NCBI GenBank assembly: GCA_017404985.1
Contig: JAFRBK010000042.1
Span: 1 to 42,805, forward strand
Origin: Clostridia bacterium
Lineage (GTDB): Bacteria; Bacillota; Clostridia; Christensenellales; Aristaeellaceae
Direction of reading: 5' to 3'
Length of the DNA stretch: 42,805 nt
The notes under the pieces were generated by a model. That model made no database searches, was not told where the DNA came from, and saw only the letters and a program-made list of their open reading frames with translations. The position numbers and the translations under genes are program-made. Shown piece after piece: positions 15,451 through 23,809 of the stretch (positions within the stretch are counted from its first letter, which is position 1; the number at the start of each line of letters is the position of its first letter).

Positions 15451-16740
15451 TTACAGGTTTTTCACCGCATTGAAACCTTTTTCCAAATCGCCGATGATAT
15501 CATCAATATGCTCTGTTCCGATCGACAGACGGATGGTATTCGGCCTGATTCCCTGATCGAGCAGTTCTTCCTCAGACAGCTGGGAGTGAGTGGTGGAGGC
15601 CGGATGAATCACCAGGCTTTTTACGTCCGCGACGTTGGCCAGGAGAGAGAAGATCTCGAGATGGTCAATGAACGCCCAAGCTTCTTTCTGGCCGCCTTTG
15701 ATTTCAAACGTAAAGATGGAAGCACCGCCGTTCGGGAAGAAACGCTGATATACTTCATGGTCCGGATGGTCCGGCAGGGAAGGATGGTTCACTTTTTCCA
15801 CCAGGGGATGGTTCTGCAGGTAATCGACGACTTTTTTCGTGTTCTCCGCATGCCGGTCCAGGCGGAGGGACAGCGTCTCCACGCCCTGCAGCAGCAGGAA
15901 GGCGTTGAACGGGGAAATGGAAGCGCCGGTATCCCTAAGCAGGATGGCCCGGATATAGGTCACAAACGCAGCAGGGCCTACGGCATCATAGAAGGAGACA
16001 CCGTGATAGCTTGGATTCGGCGCCGCGATGTTCGGATACTTCCCGCTGGCTTTCCAGTTGAACTTTCCGGACTCCACGATGATCCCGCCCAGGGTTGTGC
16101 CGTGGCCGCCGAGGAATTTTGTCGCGGAATGCACCACGATATCCGCCCCGTGTTCAATCGGACGAATCCAGTAAGGCGTGCCGAACGTGTTGTCGATGAC
16201 CAGCGGCAGGCCGTGCTTATGAGCAATCTCCGCCACCGCGTCAATATCCGGAATATCACTGTTCGGATTGCCGAGGGTTTCCAGATAGATGGCCCTCGTG
16301 TTTTCCCGGATCGCCGCCTCCACTTCCTGCAGGTTGTGGGCATCCACAAAAGTGGTTTCCACGCCGTACTGCGGAAGCGTATGCTCCAGCAGGTTGAAAC
16401 TTCCTCCGTAGATGGTTTTCTGGGCAACAATGTGCCCGCCGTTCGCAGCCAGCGCTTCAATCGTATAGGTTATGGCCGCCGCGCCGGAAGCTACGGCCAG
16501 CGCCGCGCTTCCGCCTTCCAGGGCGGCGACACGCTTTTCCAGCACTTCCTGGGTGGAGTTTGTCAGACGGCCGTAAATGTTCCCGGCATCCGCAAGCCCG
16601 AATCGGTCCGCGGCATGCTGGCTGTTCCGGAAAACGTAGGAGGTGGTCTGGTAAATCGGTACGGCCCTGGCGTCGGTTGCCGGATCGGGCTGCTCCTGTC
16701 CCACGTGAAGCTGAAGGGTTTCGAATTTATAGTTACTCAT
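15451..16740 (-). CDS. metY: O-acetylhomoserine sulfhydrylase
   Basis: The protein has 429 aa, the usual length for MetY. It belongs to the Cys/Met metabolism PLP family: SATKFLGGHGT places the cofactor lysine at K208, with YGRLTNSTQ, GNPNSDIPD and HPASTTHSQL as further family blocks. It makes homocysteine (or cysteine in some relatives) from O-acetylhomoserine and sulfide in the cytoplasm. An AAAAAGGAG site precedes the ATG. It has its own promoter and a long structured leader, and lies just after iscU. The sulfur supply theme is shared with iscS-iscU. Confidence 0.93.
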   Translation of the reverse strand: MSNYKFETLQLHVGQEQPDPATDARAVPIYQTTSYVFRNSQHAADRFGLADAGNIYGRLTNSTQEVLEKRVAALEGGSAALAVASGAAAITYTIEALAANGGHIVAQKTIYGGSFNLLEHTLPQYGVETTFVDAHNLQEVEAAIRENTRAIYLETLGNPNSDIPDIDAVAEIAHKHGLPLVIDNTFGTPYWIRPIEHGADIVVHSATKFLGGHGTTLGGIIVESGKFNWKASGKYPNIAAPNPSYHGVSFYDAVGPAAFVTYIRAILLRDTGASISPFNAFLLLQGVETLSLRLDRHAENTKKVVDYLQNHPLVEKVNHPSLPDHPDHEVYQRFFPNGGASIFTFEIKGGQKEAWAFIDHLEIFSLLANVADVKSLVIHPASTTHSQLSEEELLDQGIRPNTIRLSIGTEHIDDIIGDLEKGFNAVKNL

Positions 16741-16786
16741 TGCTGTAATCTCCTTTTTCTTTCATTTCTTCTGTTTCTGCGCCCCT

Positions 16787-16983
16787 GCTTCCGGAAAACA
16801 AAAACCGGAAGCTTTTGTTTACAAAGCTCCCGGGCAAATGACGGATGGATGGTTCAAACGCTAAGCCGGTTTTATCCGGAGGCGCTGGCAGGAACGATCA
16901 AACGCTCCCCCCGTCACGGTCCATGCCCGGGAGAAAAGCATTCGACATCCCATTACGCTTTGGTTGCTTTCCATCCCTCTGAA
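16787..16983 (-). promoter_or_regulatory. Structured 5' leader of metY, class unknown
   Basis: From the promoter to the ATG the transcript has about 270 nt of leader. TGCCCGGGAG at 16924-16933 and its complement at 16827-16836 can close a 10-bp stem around about 90 nt. Nearer the gene two hairpins compete for the same bases: GCTTCCGG/CCGGAAGC (16787-16812) and AGCTTTGT/CAAAAGCT (16810-16828). I see no S-box, T-box or cobalamin core. It may be an attenuator read by the upstream ORF or a riboswitch not recognised here. Confidence 0.45.
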
Positions 16984-16986
16984 CAT
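16861..16986 (-). CDS. Upstream ORF in the metY leader (41 aa)
   Basis: ATG at 16986 is preceded 8 nt upstream by AAAGGAGG (17002-16995), as strong as any site in the window, and the frame ends TAG at 16861. The peptide starts MFRGMESNQSVMGCRMLF: four Met and, in all, two Cys codons fall in 41. Its 3' part overlaps one arm of the long leader stem. A leader peptide whose translation senses Met or Cys supply is a reasonable reading but is inference. Confidence 0.45.
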   Translation of the reverse strand: MFRGMESNQSVMGCRMLFSRAWTVTGGAFDRSCQRLRIKPA

Positions 16987-17018
16987 GCCCTGCGCCTCCT
17001 TTCGTCTGGATTGGCTGA

Positions 17019-17051
17019 ATGATAACACTATTCACCTACTTTGTCAATAGG
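17019..17051 (-). promoter_or_regulatory. metY promoter with shared sulfur-locus element
   Basis: Minus strand TTGACA (17047-17042), 17-nt spacer, TATCAT (17024-17019). The -35 lies in CCTATTGACAAAGTAGGT (17051-17034), which matches 15 of 18 bases at the iscS promoter. Confidence 0.75.
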
Positions 17052-17061
17052 CATTATTGCA

Positions 17062-17442
17062 TCAGGATTGTTTTTCTCTGCTGCGCCAGTCTTCCAGCGC
17101 TGCCTGAATCGCTTCTTCCGCCAGAACGGAGCAATGCATCTTGTAGGCGGGGAGGCCATCCAGCGCTTCAGCGACGGCTTTATTTGTCAGCTTCATGGCT
17201 TCAGATACCGGTTTCCCTTTGATCAGCTCCGTCGCCATGGAGCTCGAGGCGATTGCGCTGCCGCAGCCGAAGGTTTCAAACTTGACGTCCTGGATGACGT
17301 CATCCTCGATCTTCAGGTACATCTTCATGATATCGCCGCACTTGGCGTTGCCGACCTCTCCGATGCCGTTTGCGTCTTCTATCACGCCGACATTTCTCGG
17401 ATTCCGGAAATGATCCATCACTTTTTCACTGTATAATGCCAT
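17062..17442 (-). CDS. iscU: Iron-sulfur cluster scaffold protein
   Basis: The protein has 126 aa. It is an IscU/NifU N-terminal-type scaffold on which [Fe-S] clusters are built with sulfur from the cysteine desulfurase. The three cluster cysteines are present in NAKCGD, FGCGSA and HCSVLAEEA, and the aspartate after the first is kept. GAGGAGG precedes the ATG, and only 12 bp separate it from the iscS stop, so the two form an operon. No hscA/hscB/fdx genes follow, as usual for the minimal system of Clostridia. Confidence 0.93.
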   Translation of the reverse strand: MALYSEKVMDHFRNPRNVGVIEDANGIGEVGNAKCGDIMKMYLKIEDDVIQDVKFETFGCGSAIASSSMATELIKGKPVSEAMKLTNKAVAEALDGLPAYKMHCSVLAEEAIQAALEDWRSREKQS

Positions 17443-17454
17443 GATCTATCCTCC

Positions 17455-18639
17455 TCACAGAATATGCTGCTTCTTTCCGCTTTCCAGATCCCGCCAGATG
17501 GGGGAAAAGCTTCTCAGGTATGCCACGACTTCCGTGACAGACCGAATGATTTCATCCACATCTTCGTCTGTCAGGTCTTCTCCGATGCTCAGCCGGAGAG
17601 AGCCGTGGGCGACATCGTGCACTCTTCCAATGGCCAGCAGCACATGGCTCGGATCCAGGGAGCCGGAGGTGCAGGCGCTGCCGGAGGAGGCTTCGATCCC
17701 TTTATCGTCCAGAAGGAGCAGCAGCGATTCCCCCTCAATGCCTTCAAAACAGAAATTCACATTTCCCGGAAGGCGGCGCATTTCGTCGCCGTTCAGCGCG
17801 GAATGGGGAATTCCGCTTAACCCCCGGATCAGTTTGTTTCTCTTCTCCGTCAGGGATATGGCGGTTTCCTGCATCCGGCCTGCTGCTTCCTTCAGGGCTG
17901 CAGCCATGGCGGCAATTCCGGGCACATTCTCCGTTCCGGCGCGTTTCCCGTTTTCCTGTGCGCCGCCCTCAATCAGGTTGGCCAGGCGGATCCCCTTCCG
18001 GGCAAACAAAAAACCGACGCCCTTCGGCCCGTGGAACTTATGGGCCGACGCGGAAAGCAGATCCACCTGATCATCGACAACATGGACGGGGATATGCCCG
18101 ACGGCCTGCACCGCATCCGTATGAAACAGGACGCCATGCTTTCTGCAGATGCTTCCGATTTCACGGATGGGCTGGATGGTTCCAATCTCGTTGTTGGCAT
18201 ACATGATAGTGACAAGGCAGGTATCCGCCCGGAGCGCCGCTTCGACTTCCTCCGGGCGGACGATGCCGTTTTCATGAACATCCAGCAGGGTAATTTCAAA
18301 GCCTTCCTTTTCAAGCTTTTCCAGCGTATGCAGCACCGCATGGTGCTCAAAGGCGGAAGAGACGATATGCATTTTTCCGTTCTTTCGCCCAATGGCTGCG
18401 GCAGACAGAATCGCCTGATTATCCGCTTCGCTTCCGCCGGAAGTAAACAGAATTTCCCGGGGATCTGCCCCGATCACTTCCGCAACAGAGCGCCGCGCTT
18501 CCTCCAGCGTTTCTTTGGCGCGCTGGCCAATACTGTACAGGCTGGAAGGATTGCCATAGTTTTCACGAATGACTGAAACCATGGTATGTAAAGCCGCCTC
18601 GCTCATTCTCGTTGTGGCGGCATTATCCGCATAAATCAC
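17455..18639 (-). CDS. iscS: Cysteine desulfurase
   Basis: This is a PLP enzyme (394 aa) that takes sulfur from cysteine for Fe-S cluster assembly. YADNAATT opens the protein, SASAHKFHGPKG carries the cofactor lysine, and SSGSACTSGS carries the persulfide cysteine with the short loop of the IscS/NifS class. The frame is open to 18657, but AAAGGAG lies 8 nt before the GTG at 18639, which is preferred and gives the usual start just before the YADNAATT block. It is the first gene of the iscS-iscU operon. Confidence 0.92.
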   Translation of the reverse strand: MIYADNAATTRMSEAALHTMVSVIRENYGNPSSLYSIGQRAKETLEEARRSVAEVIGADPREILFTSGGSEADNQAILSAAAIGRKNGKMHIVSSAFEHHAVLHTLEKLEKEGFEITLLDVHENGIVRPEEVEAALRADTCLVTIMYANNEIGTIQPIREIGSICRKHGVLFHTDAVQAVGHIPVHVVDDQVDLLSASAHKFHGPKGVGFLFARKGIRLANLIEGGAQENGKRAGTENVPGIAAMAAALKEAAGRMQETAISLTEKRNKLIRGLSGIPHSALNGDEMRRLPGNVNFCFEGIEGESLLLLLDDKGIEASSGSACTSGSLDPSHVLLAIGRVHDVAHGSLRLSIGEDLTDEDVDEIIRSVTEVVAYLRSFSPIWRDLESGKKQHIL

Positions 18640-18670
18640 AGGTCTGACTCCTTTCACTCAGGGTGAGGAC

Positions 18671-18703
18671 ATTTTACACCCATAAACCCACCGTGTCAAT
18701 AGG
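18671..18703 (-). promoter_or_regulatory. iscS-iscU promoter with shared sulfur-locus element
   Basis: Minus strand TTGACA (18699-18694), 17-nt spacer, TAAAAT (18676-18671). The -35 is inside CCTATTGACACGGTGGGT (18703-18686), nearly the same as at metY. An Rrf2-type (IscR/CymR) operator is the obvious candidate but is unproven. Confidence 0.75.
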
Positions 18704-18722
18704 TGATAAATGAGACGCCGGA

Positions 18723-19280
18723 TTACCGTCTGATCTCCCGGATCATGCAGTATTCATTCAGCAGCGTGCCGTCCTTCAGGCGGATGGCGTTCGGATGAAT
18801 GCCGGTGATCCGGAAGCCCATCTTCTCATACAGGGCCCTGGCCCGGTGGTTGCCCTCGATGAACTCCAGCTCCATCTGCAGAAGGTTCGGATTCTCTTCC
18901 GCAATGCGGATCATCTCCTGAAACAGCAGCGTTCCGATTCCCTGTCCCCAGTAGTCCTTTAACAGGGCGATCGCTACGCTGGCCCGGTGCCCTTCCTTGA
19001 TCGATTTTTTCCACGTAATCTGACAATTCCCGGCCACTTTTCCGTCCACCAGGCACACGAGCATCGCCTCGTTATCGGAGGCGTTGATGCGGTCAAAAAA
19101 CGCTTTCTCACCCTCCGCAGTGTATTTGCCGCATTCCTCGGGATAGCGGAGGATGAACTCCGTTTCTCCGGCGGAGATGTACAGATAATCCAGCGTTCCC
19201 TGGATGTCCTCATCCTTCGGGCTGCGAATCAGGGCTTTCCGGCCGTCCTTCATGGTATATTCAAACTCATTGATGATCAT
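18723..19280 (-). CDS. GNAT N-acetyltransferase
   Basis: The protein has 185 aa. The acetyl-CoA binding motif is seen in VAIALLKDYWGQGIGTLLFQ (Q/R-x2-G-x-G/A as WGQGIG), followed by the typical GNHRARALYEKMGF. The substrate is unknown. AGGAGG lies shortly before the ATG. It follows the two alkylation-repair genes on the same strand after 63 bp and may be their third operon member. Confidence 0.88.
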   Translation of the reverse strand: MIINEFEYTMKDGRKALIRSPKDEDIQGTLDYLYISAGETEFILRYPEECGKYTAEGEKAFFDRINASDNEAMLVCLVDGKVAGNCQITWKKSIKEGHRASVAIALLKDYWGQGIGTLLFQEMIRIAEENPNLLQMELEFIEGNHRARALYEKMGFRITGIHPNAIRLKDGTLLNEYCMIREIRR

Positions 19281-19343
19281 TGGAATAACCTCCTTAATTG
19301 CCTGGTTGGGAGTGCTTCATATATCATTGGCTTTTTCCCTTCC

Positions 19344-19652
19344 TCAGCAGTCCCATTGGTGCTTTTTCATTGCCACACAGCCGTTTTCCTGAAAGGTGAC
19401 ACCTTCAGCCAGCAGACGTTCTCTCTGCTCCGGAAAGTGCGGGGCCAGCCTTCCTGCATGATTCACAACACGATGGCAGGGATAGTTTCCGAAATATGCT
19501 GACATACTCAGAATCTTTCCGACAAGACGGGCATTCCGGTCCCTTCCGACCAGGCGCGCAATCTGCCCGTAGGAGGCTACCTTGCCCTCCGGAATCTCTT
19601 CAACAACCGACAGAATTTCATATGCCAGATCATCATCCAGGATTCTCTTCAT
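19344..19652 (-). CDS. MGMT-family DNA alkyl transfer protein
   Basis: The protein has 102 aa, i.e. only the C-terminal DNA-binding domain of O6-alkylguanine-DNA methyltransferases. The active-site motif PCHRV is intact with C59, so it could still accept alkyl groups, unlike alkyltransferase-like proteins where Cys is replaced. The domain is short (the N-terminal half of Ogt is missing), which is common for this subfamily. AGAAGG lies 8 nt before the ATG at 19652; a GTG at 19661 overlaps that site. It lies 41 bp after the AlkD-like gene, so the two probably act together in alkylation repair. Confidence 0.85.
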   Translation of the reverse strand: MKRILDDDLAYEILSVVEEIPEGKVASYGQIARLVGRDRNARLVGKILSMSAYFGNYPCHRVVNHAGRLAPHFPEQRERLLAEGVTFQENGCVAMKKHQWDC

Positions 19653-19693
19653 CGTCTGCACCTTCTGCGATTATCCGTATCGGAAGAATGCTT

Positions 19694-20407
19694 TCAGCGT
19701 TTCGACCCTTTTGCCTTTGCAGTCTGTACCTTCAGTGTCCTGAGATATTCTTTTCTTTCGTCCGGGATCCGGTAGCTTTCACACGCTTTCTGGATGGCCT
19801 TGTTGTGTGTCCACGGATCGAGCCGGCGGGCCTCAAGAAAGGATATCGCCGAATCCCATTGTTTGACCAGCGCTTCGGCGAACAACCAGGCGGTCATTAT
19901 GTTGACATAGTATTCATCCGAGCGAAGATCCGCCGGCAGACTGAGATACTCCGGCTTAAAATCCTCATCCAGATAGTTGGCCATCAAAACCCTCATTCCG
20001 CACCGGCGTGTATAGGGGGCGGGAGAAGAAATCCATGCCTGTACCCTGGGGATCAGTTCGGTACGGTGCTTTCGGAAACAGGCAGGATTGACAGCGTCAT
20101 TCACCGCCCAGTTATCAATATAGGGCATAAACTGCTCCAGCGCCGATACACAGGCCTCATAATCCCTGATCTGATTGATTAGTGCTACATGCAGGCAGTT
20201 TTCCTCATGCCAGGCATGGGGAAGCGTGGACAGAAAGACCGGGACGACAGGATCATCCCTGATCTGCCTGATGATGCTCCTGTATTCCGGGGAACGGATG
20301 CCGATGATCTTTTCCCGGGGAACGGTTGGAATCAGCTTTGCCGAGAAATCGGCATATGCTGTGTCCTGGTGCTGAAACAGGATCTGCTGCAGGTCATTCA
20401 GCGTCAT
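19694..20407 (-). CDS. AlkD-like DNA alkylation repair glycosylase
   Basis: The protein has 237 aa, the usual length for the HEAT-repeat AlkD family that excises alkylated bases. Family traits seen are the early YADFSAKLIPTV...GIRSPEYR block, the WAVNDAV segment with the catalytic-region Trp and Asp, and helical repeats throughout. GGGAGGG precedes the ATG at 20407; a longer frame to 20497 lacks support. It is the first gene of the repair cluster. Confidence 0.87.
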   Translation of the reverse strand: MTLNDLQQILFQHQDTAYADFSAKLIPTVPREKIIGIRSPEYRSIIRQIRDDPVVPVFLSTLPHAWHEENCLHVALINQIRDYEACVSALEQFMPYIDNWAVNDAVNPACFRKHRTELIPRVQAWISSPAPYTRRCGMRVLMANYLDEDFKPEYLSLPADLRSDEYYVNIMTAWLFAEALVKQWDSAISFLEARRLDPWTHNKAIQKACESYRIPDERKEYLRTLKVQTAKAKGSKR

Positions 20408-20516
20408 GATGATGATCCCTCCCGATTTGATTCGCCATAAACAGTATCTGACGGCTTGGAAACGATTATACGATGAAAAATTTGCCTTGTCGAGCATTTC
20501 CGGAATCAGGAAGAAA

Positions 20517-20543
20517 GGGGTGCAGGCAGTCTGCCTGCACCCC
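20517..20543 (-). terminator. Terminator of the beta-helix protein gene
   Basis: Perfect 12-bp stem GGGGTGCAGGCA with its complement around a 3-nt loop, followed on the minus strand by TTTCTT. It lies 31 bp after the stop at 20575. Confidence 0.8.
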
Positions 20544-20574
20544 CTGAATTTCTTTGTTTCCAGGGTACTTTCTG

Positions 20575-22038
20575 TTATTGTATTCCCTCCAGCGCGAAGC
20601 CGTTCACATACAGGGTGTAGCCGTTTCCGATGACGCCGGTCACAGCGCCTTCAAAAGAGGTAATGTAGGTATCTGCCGTCAGTGTCCAGGTGCTGGAGCT
20701 ATCCAGGACCACGTTGACTGTGCCGACTTCAGTGGAGATCACGGTGCCCTTCGCGTTTTCGATTTTCCCGCTGAACGTCCCTTCGAAAGACGATCCGTTG
20801 GTTAAGGACAGCGTCAGGGTGGAGTTGTTGCCCACCAGGATGGTTCCGGCCAGCGCCTGGTTGTCCGCCACCAGATCCGCGATATTGGAGGCGCCGCTCC
20901 AGCCGTCATCGCAGACGGACAGGAGGATATCGCTGTCTTCATTCACCAGATTCACACCGGACAGGGTAATCACCGCGTGGGTATTCGTCACATGGAACAT
21001 GTGACCGCTCAGGCTGGTCAGGCTGCCGCCGGTCATCGTGAAGGACGAAGTGCCGCTGTCAGCATCGCCGGACATGGACTGGTAGATCATGATCGTATCA
21101 TGGAAGGTGGCGTTGCCGTTGCACTGCGTGTTGTTGGCAACCAATTCGCAGTTCTCCAGGGTGATGGAGTTCATGCCTTCAATGCAGACGCCTTCGGACA
21201 GGTTGGACACCAGGGCGGCGTTCTTCACGGTGATATCCGCTGTGGAATAAATCGCCGGGGATCCGAGCCCGTTGGTGGTATAGGTGCCGCCATCCACCAC
21301 GACGGTTCCGCCGCCGCGGTCTGTACGGATTGCCGCGGAGGATCTGCCGCTTGTTGTGACAGTCAGGTTGCTGGCGTAAGTGATTCCGCCGCCGGTCGTC
21401 ATGATGCCGCCGGAACCGTCCCCGGTGGTCGTGATGGTTGTGTCTGAGATCACAACGGTCGTCCCGTCACCGGCAGCACCGTTATGGCCGCCGTTTCCGC
21501 CGTAGGAGAACACGCCGTTTGCTCCGGAAGCAGAAGTCTCAATCGTGCCGCCTGTAATCGTGGCTGTCGATCCGCCCATGACCAGGAGGCCCGCGTTCAG
21601 GCCGTAGAAGTTGCAGTTATCCCCGCCGTCGGAATCACCGGTCTTGGTCACCGTGGGATTCGAAATGGTCACCGCATCCGCGGTATTCACAATCAGGGCG
21701 CTTTCATCCGCGGTCTCAGAGGAATAAGCCTGGTCTGCCAGCTCTGCAGCTTCAGTGATTTCTGTGGCTGCCGTATACTCAAAAGACGAAGTGCCGCCGC
21801 CGGGAGGCGTACCACCGCCAAATCCGCCGCCGGGAGCGCCATCGGGAGGCGTTCCGTCACCGGGAGCACCATCGGGAGGAGTGCCTCCGCCAAACCCGTC
21901 AGGGGGTGTTCCATCCGGAGGAGTGCCCATATCACCGGGCGTTCCGCCGGGAGGGGTTCCTTCCGAACCGCCATCCGCCAGCGCCGTTACACTGAACAGC
22001 ATGGCCAGAGCGAGCGTGATTGCAAGAATCTTTTTCAT
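20575..22038 (-). CDS. Secreted beta-helix protein with Pro/Gly/Asp-rich N-terminal repeats
   Basis: The protein has 487 aa. A classic signal peptide (KKILAITLALAMLFSVTALA) is followed by about 60 residues of GTPPDG/GAPGDG-type repeats rich in Pro, Gly and Asp, then a long region of short Thr/Ser/Gly-rich strands (TITGGTIETS, VVVDGGTYTTNG, ITVKNAALVSN) typical of right-handed parallel beta-helices. No catalytic motif or cell-wall anchor is recognised. It is probably exported; a carbohydrate- or surface-binding role is possible. AAGGAGG lies just before the ATG at 22038; that site is itself read as codons if the upstream ATG 22056 is used, so 22038 is preferred. Confidence 0.8.
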   Translation of the reverse strand: MKKILAITLALAMLFSVTALADGGSEGTPPGGTPGDMGTPPDGTPPDGFGGGTPPDGAPGDGTPPDGAPGGGFGGGTPPGGGTSSFEYTAATEITEAAELADQAYSSETADESALIVNTADAVTISNPTVTKTGDSDGGDNCNFYGLNAGLLVMGGSTATITGGTIETSASGANGVFSYGGNGGHNGAAGDGTTVVISDTTITTTGDGSGGIMTTGGGITYASNLTVTTSGRSSAAIRTDRGGGTVVVDGGTYTTNGLGSPAIYSTADITVKNAALVSNLSEGVCIEGMNSITLENCELVANNTQCNGNATFHDTIMIYQSMSGDADSGTSSFTMTGGSLTSLSGHMFHVTNTHAVITLSGVNLVNEDSDILLSVCDDGWSGASNIADLVADNQALAGTILVGNNSTLTLSLTNGSSFEGTFSGKIENAKGTVISTEVGTVNVVLDSSSTWTLTADTYITSFEGAVTGVIGNGYTLYVNGFALEGIQ

Positions 22039-22153
22039 GATTATAACCTCCTTCATTCATCGGTCATCCATTCATCATCATCGGCCGGGATCTCTCTTCC
22101 CGACGTGGTTTATTATTAACAGAAACCTTGAAAAAAGCTTAAAAAACTGAAGA

Positions 22154-22181
22154 TTGACAGAACTTTTTTTCAAGCTATACT
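22154..22181 (+). promoter_or_regulatory. Promoter of the XRE-HD gene with candidate operator
   Basis: TTGACA (22154-22159), 16-nt spacer, TATACT (22176-22181). The inverted repeat CAAG-CTATA-CTTG (22171-22183) covers the -10 box, and TTCAAT/ATTGAA halves lie downstream. The XRE domain of the gene product may bind here. Confidence 0.65.
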
Positions 22182-22269
22182 TGAATCACAGGGTGTAAGT
22201 TCAATCTGAGCTTGCTGGAATTGAAACCCATTTCAGGATATGCTTATCAACGGGAAGGGGGCCGGCAGA

Positions 22270-23103
22270 GTGAATAGGAATATACTGATCGGGGACCGTA
22301 TCAGGGCGTCGAGGCTGGCAAAAGGGCTGAGCCAGGAACAGCTGGGGGAGCAGCTGGGAGTTTCTTTCCAGGCGGTCAGCACCTGGGAGCAGAGGAAATG
22401 CCTGCCGGATTCGGATCGGCTTCCGGTGCTCGCAAAAGTGCTGGATCTGTCACTGGATTCCCTCTTTGCGGAAGACGAAAAGAACTGGGAACTGAAGCCG
22501 GTTAATTTTGATGTCAGCCATATGTTTACCTTTGTGAAAGGCCGGGCACAGATGCTTGGGCTGACACAGACACTGGCTGTGATGGAACTGCTGCGCCCGG
22601 CGCACGGAGACCAGAAGCGGCGGTCGAAATACGGCTTTGAGTGCTCCTATATGGCTCACCCGCTGACCATGGCCTGCCATGCACTGGCAATGGGCCTGAA
22701 GGATGACGATGTACTCGCTGCCGCACTGGCGCACGACATGGTGGAGGACGCACAGATGAAGCTATCTGAACTGCCTGTCAATTCCCGGGTTCAGGAAGCA
22801 GTTCGGCTGGTTTCCAAGAATATGTACGATCCGAATGAAGCGGACTGGGAAGAGCAGTACTTTGCCAACATCCGGAAGAATCCCCTGGCCTGTATGGTGA
22901 AATGCCTGGACCGGACAAACAATCTGGCGGGAATGGCGGATGCTTTTTCCCGGAAGTGGATGATACGGTATACGGCGGAGACGGACCGGTATTATCCGCC
23001 ACTGCTGGATGTGATTAAGAAGGCGCCGGAATGGAACGACGCATGGTGGCTGCTGCGATATCAGATGATAACCATGACGGAGACATTCAAACGCCTGCTG
23101 TGA
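22270..23103 (+). CDS. XRE DNA-binding domain fused to (p)ppGpp-hydrolase-type HD domain
   Basis: The protein has 277 aa from a GTG with AAGGGGG 8 nt upstream (an ATG at 22240 lacks a site). Residues about 5-66 are an XRE helix-turn-helix (LSQEQLGEQLGVSFQAVSTWEQ). Residues about 110-250 match the HD hydrolase of Rel/SpoT and small alarmone hydrolases: H130 in HPLTM, H155-D156, E159-D160 in HDMVED, and D214 in KCLDRTNN, so metal and catalytic residues appear complete. No synthetase domain is present. A regulator that senses or degrades alarmone-like nucleotides is suggested; substrate and targets are unknown. Confidence 0.8.
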   Translation: MNRNILIGDRIRASRLAKGLSQEQLGEQLGVSFQAVSTWEQRKCLPDSDRLPVLAKVLDLSLDSLFAEDEKNWELKPVNFDVSHMFTFVKGRAQMLGLTQTLAVMELLRPAHGDQKRRSKYGFECSYMAHPLTMACHALAMGLKDDDVLAAALAHDMVEDAQMKLSELPVNSRVQEAVRLVSKNMYDPNEADWEEQYFANIRKNPLACMVKCLDRTNNLAGMADAFSRKWMIRYTAETDRYYPPLLDVIKKAPEWNDAWWLLRYQMITMTETFKRLL

Positions 23104-23138
23104 GGAACGCCGGCAGCTTTTTCATGCAGGCTTTCGAG

Positions 23139-23657
23139 TCATTGATGAATCCGTATCTCAGGCAGGACGGCATCAATATCGACATAACCAATATTCTCGT
23201 TGTGCCGGTCAATGTACACCGGGACAGTGGCTGACTTCAGCAGTTTCGTTACATCCGTTTTCAGATAACGGCTGTGGTAGATATGTACGACGCCGTTCGG
23301 ATCTGTCCAGGCTGCTTCGACCATCCTCGGCTGGCCGTACGTCATGTTCACATTACGCTGCGTTACAACGCCCAAAATCTGGGCGTCTACACAGTTGCCG
23401 CCTTCATAGGCCCGACGAAGCAGATAACGCCGGCGGATATCCACCGCCAGAAAAACCAGGCCCAGGAGCAGGAAAAGCCCGCCGATGCCGCAGAATACCG
23501 CCGTGAAAATGGCAGGATCACTGTTGCCCTTCCACCGGATCCTTCCGAACCTTCCGGATTGGCCAACCACAAGGCCGATCATTGTGAACAGAAAGCCCAT
23601 TGGGGCGAAAATGAACCCAATGATTCCATATACTGTCCAGACCATCTTTTTGGGCAT
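23139..23657 (-). CDS. DUF3592-like membrane protein
   Basis: The protein has 172 aa, with two hydrophobic helices in the first about 80 residues and a soluble C-terminal half (YEGGNCVDAQILG, then VPVYIDRHN) as in DUF3592-type proteins. Function unknown. GGAGG lies 8 nt before the ATG at 23657; a GTG at 23666 is too close to that site. It stands alone and converges with the XRE-HD gene. Confidence 0.7.
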   Translation of the reverse strand: MPKKMVWTVYGIIGFIFAPMGFLFTMIGLVVGQSGRFGRIRWKGNSDPAIFTAVFCGIGGLFLLLGLVFLAVDIRRRYLLRRAYEGGNCVDAQILGVVTQRNVNMTYGQPRMVEAAWTDPNGVVHIYHSRYLKTDVTKLLKSATVPVYIDRHNENIGYVDIDAVLPEIRIHQ

Positions 23658-23723
23658 TTGCCTCACCTCCAGGGAAAAAACGGTTCAACAATAATTATAC
23701 TCCAAATCCCAAAGATACAAAAG

Positions 23724-23751
23724 ACGGGGCGAGAAATGGGCCTCGCCCCGT
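23724..23751 (-). terminator. Terminator of the exported hydrolase gene
   Basis: 10-bp stem ACGGGGCGAG with its complement, 8-nt loop, followed on the minus strand by CTTTTG. Confidence 0.75.
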
Positions 23752-23809
23752 ACATGCCAGACTGGATCAGCAAAGCTTTATTCCCGGACCGGACGGAGAG
23801 AATAACAGG

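Noticed and set aside
16741-17018. S-box (SAM-I), T-box or cobalamin riboswitch before metY
   Set aside because: None of the conserved cores could be found; only an unassigned structured leader is claimed.
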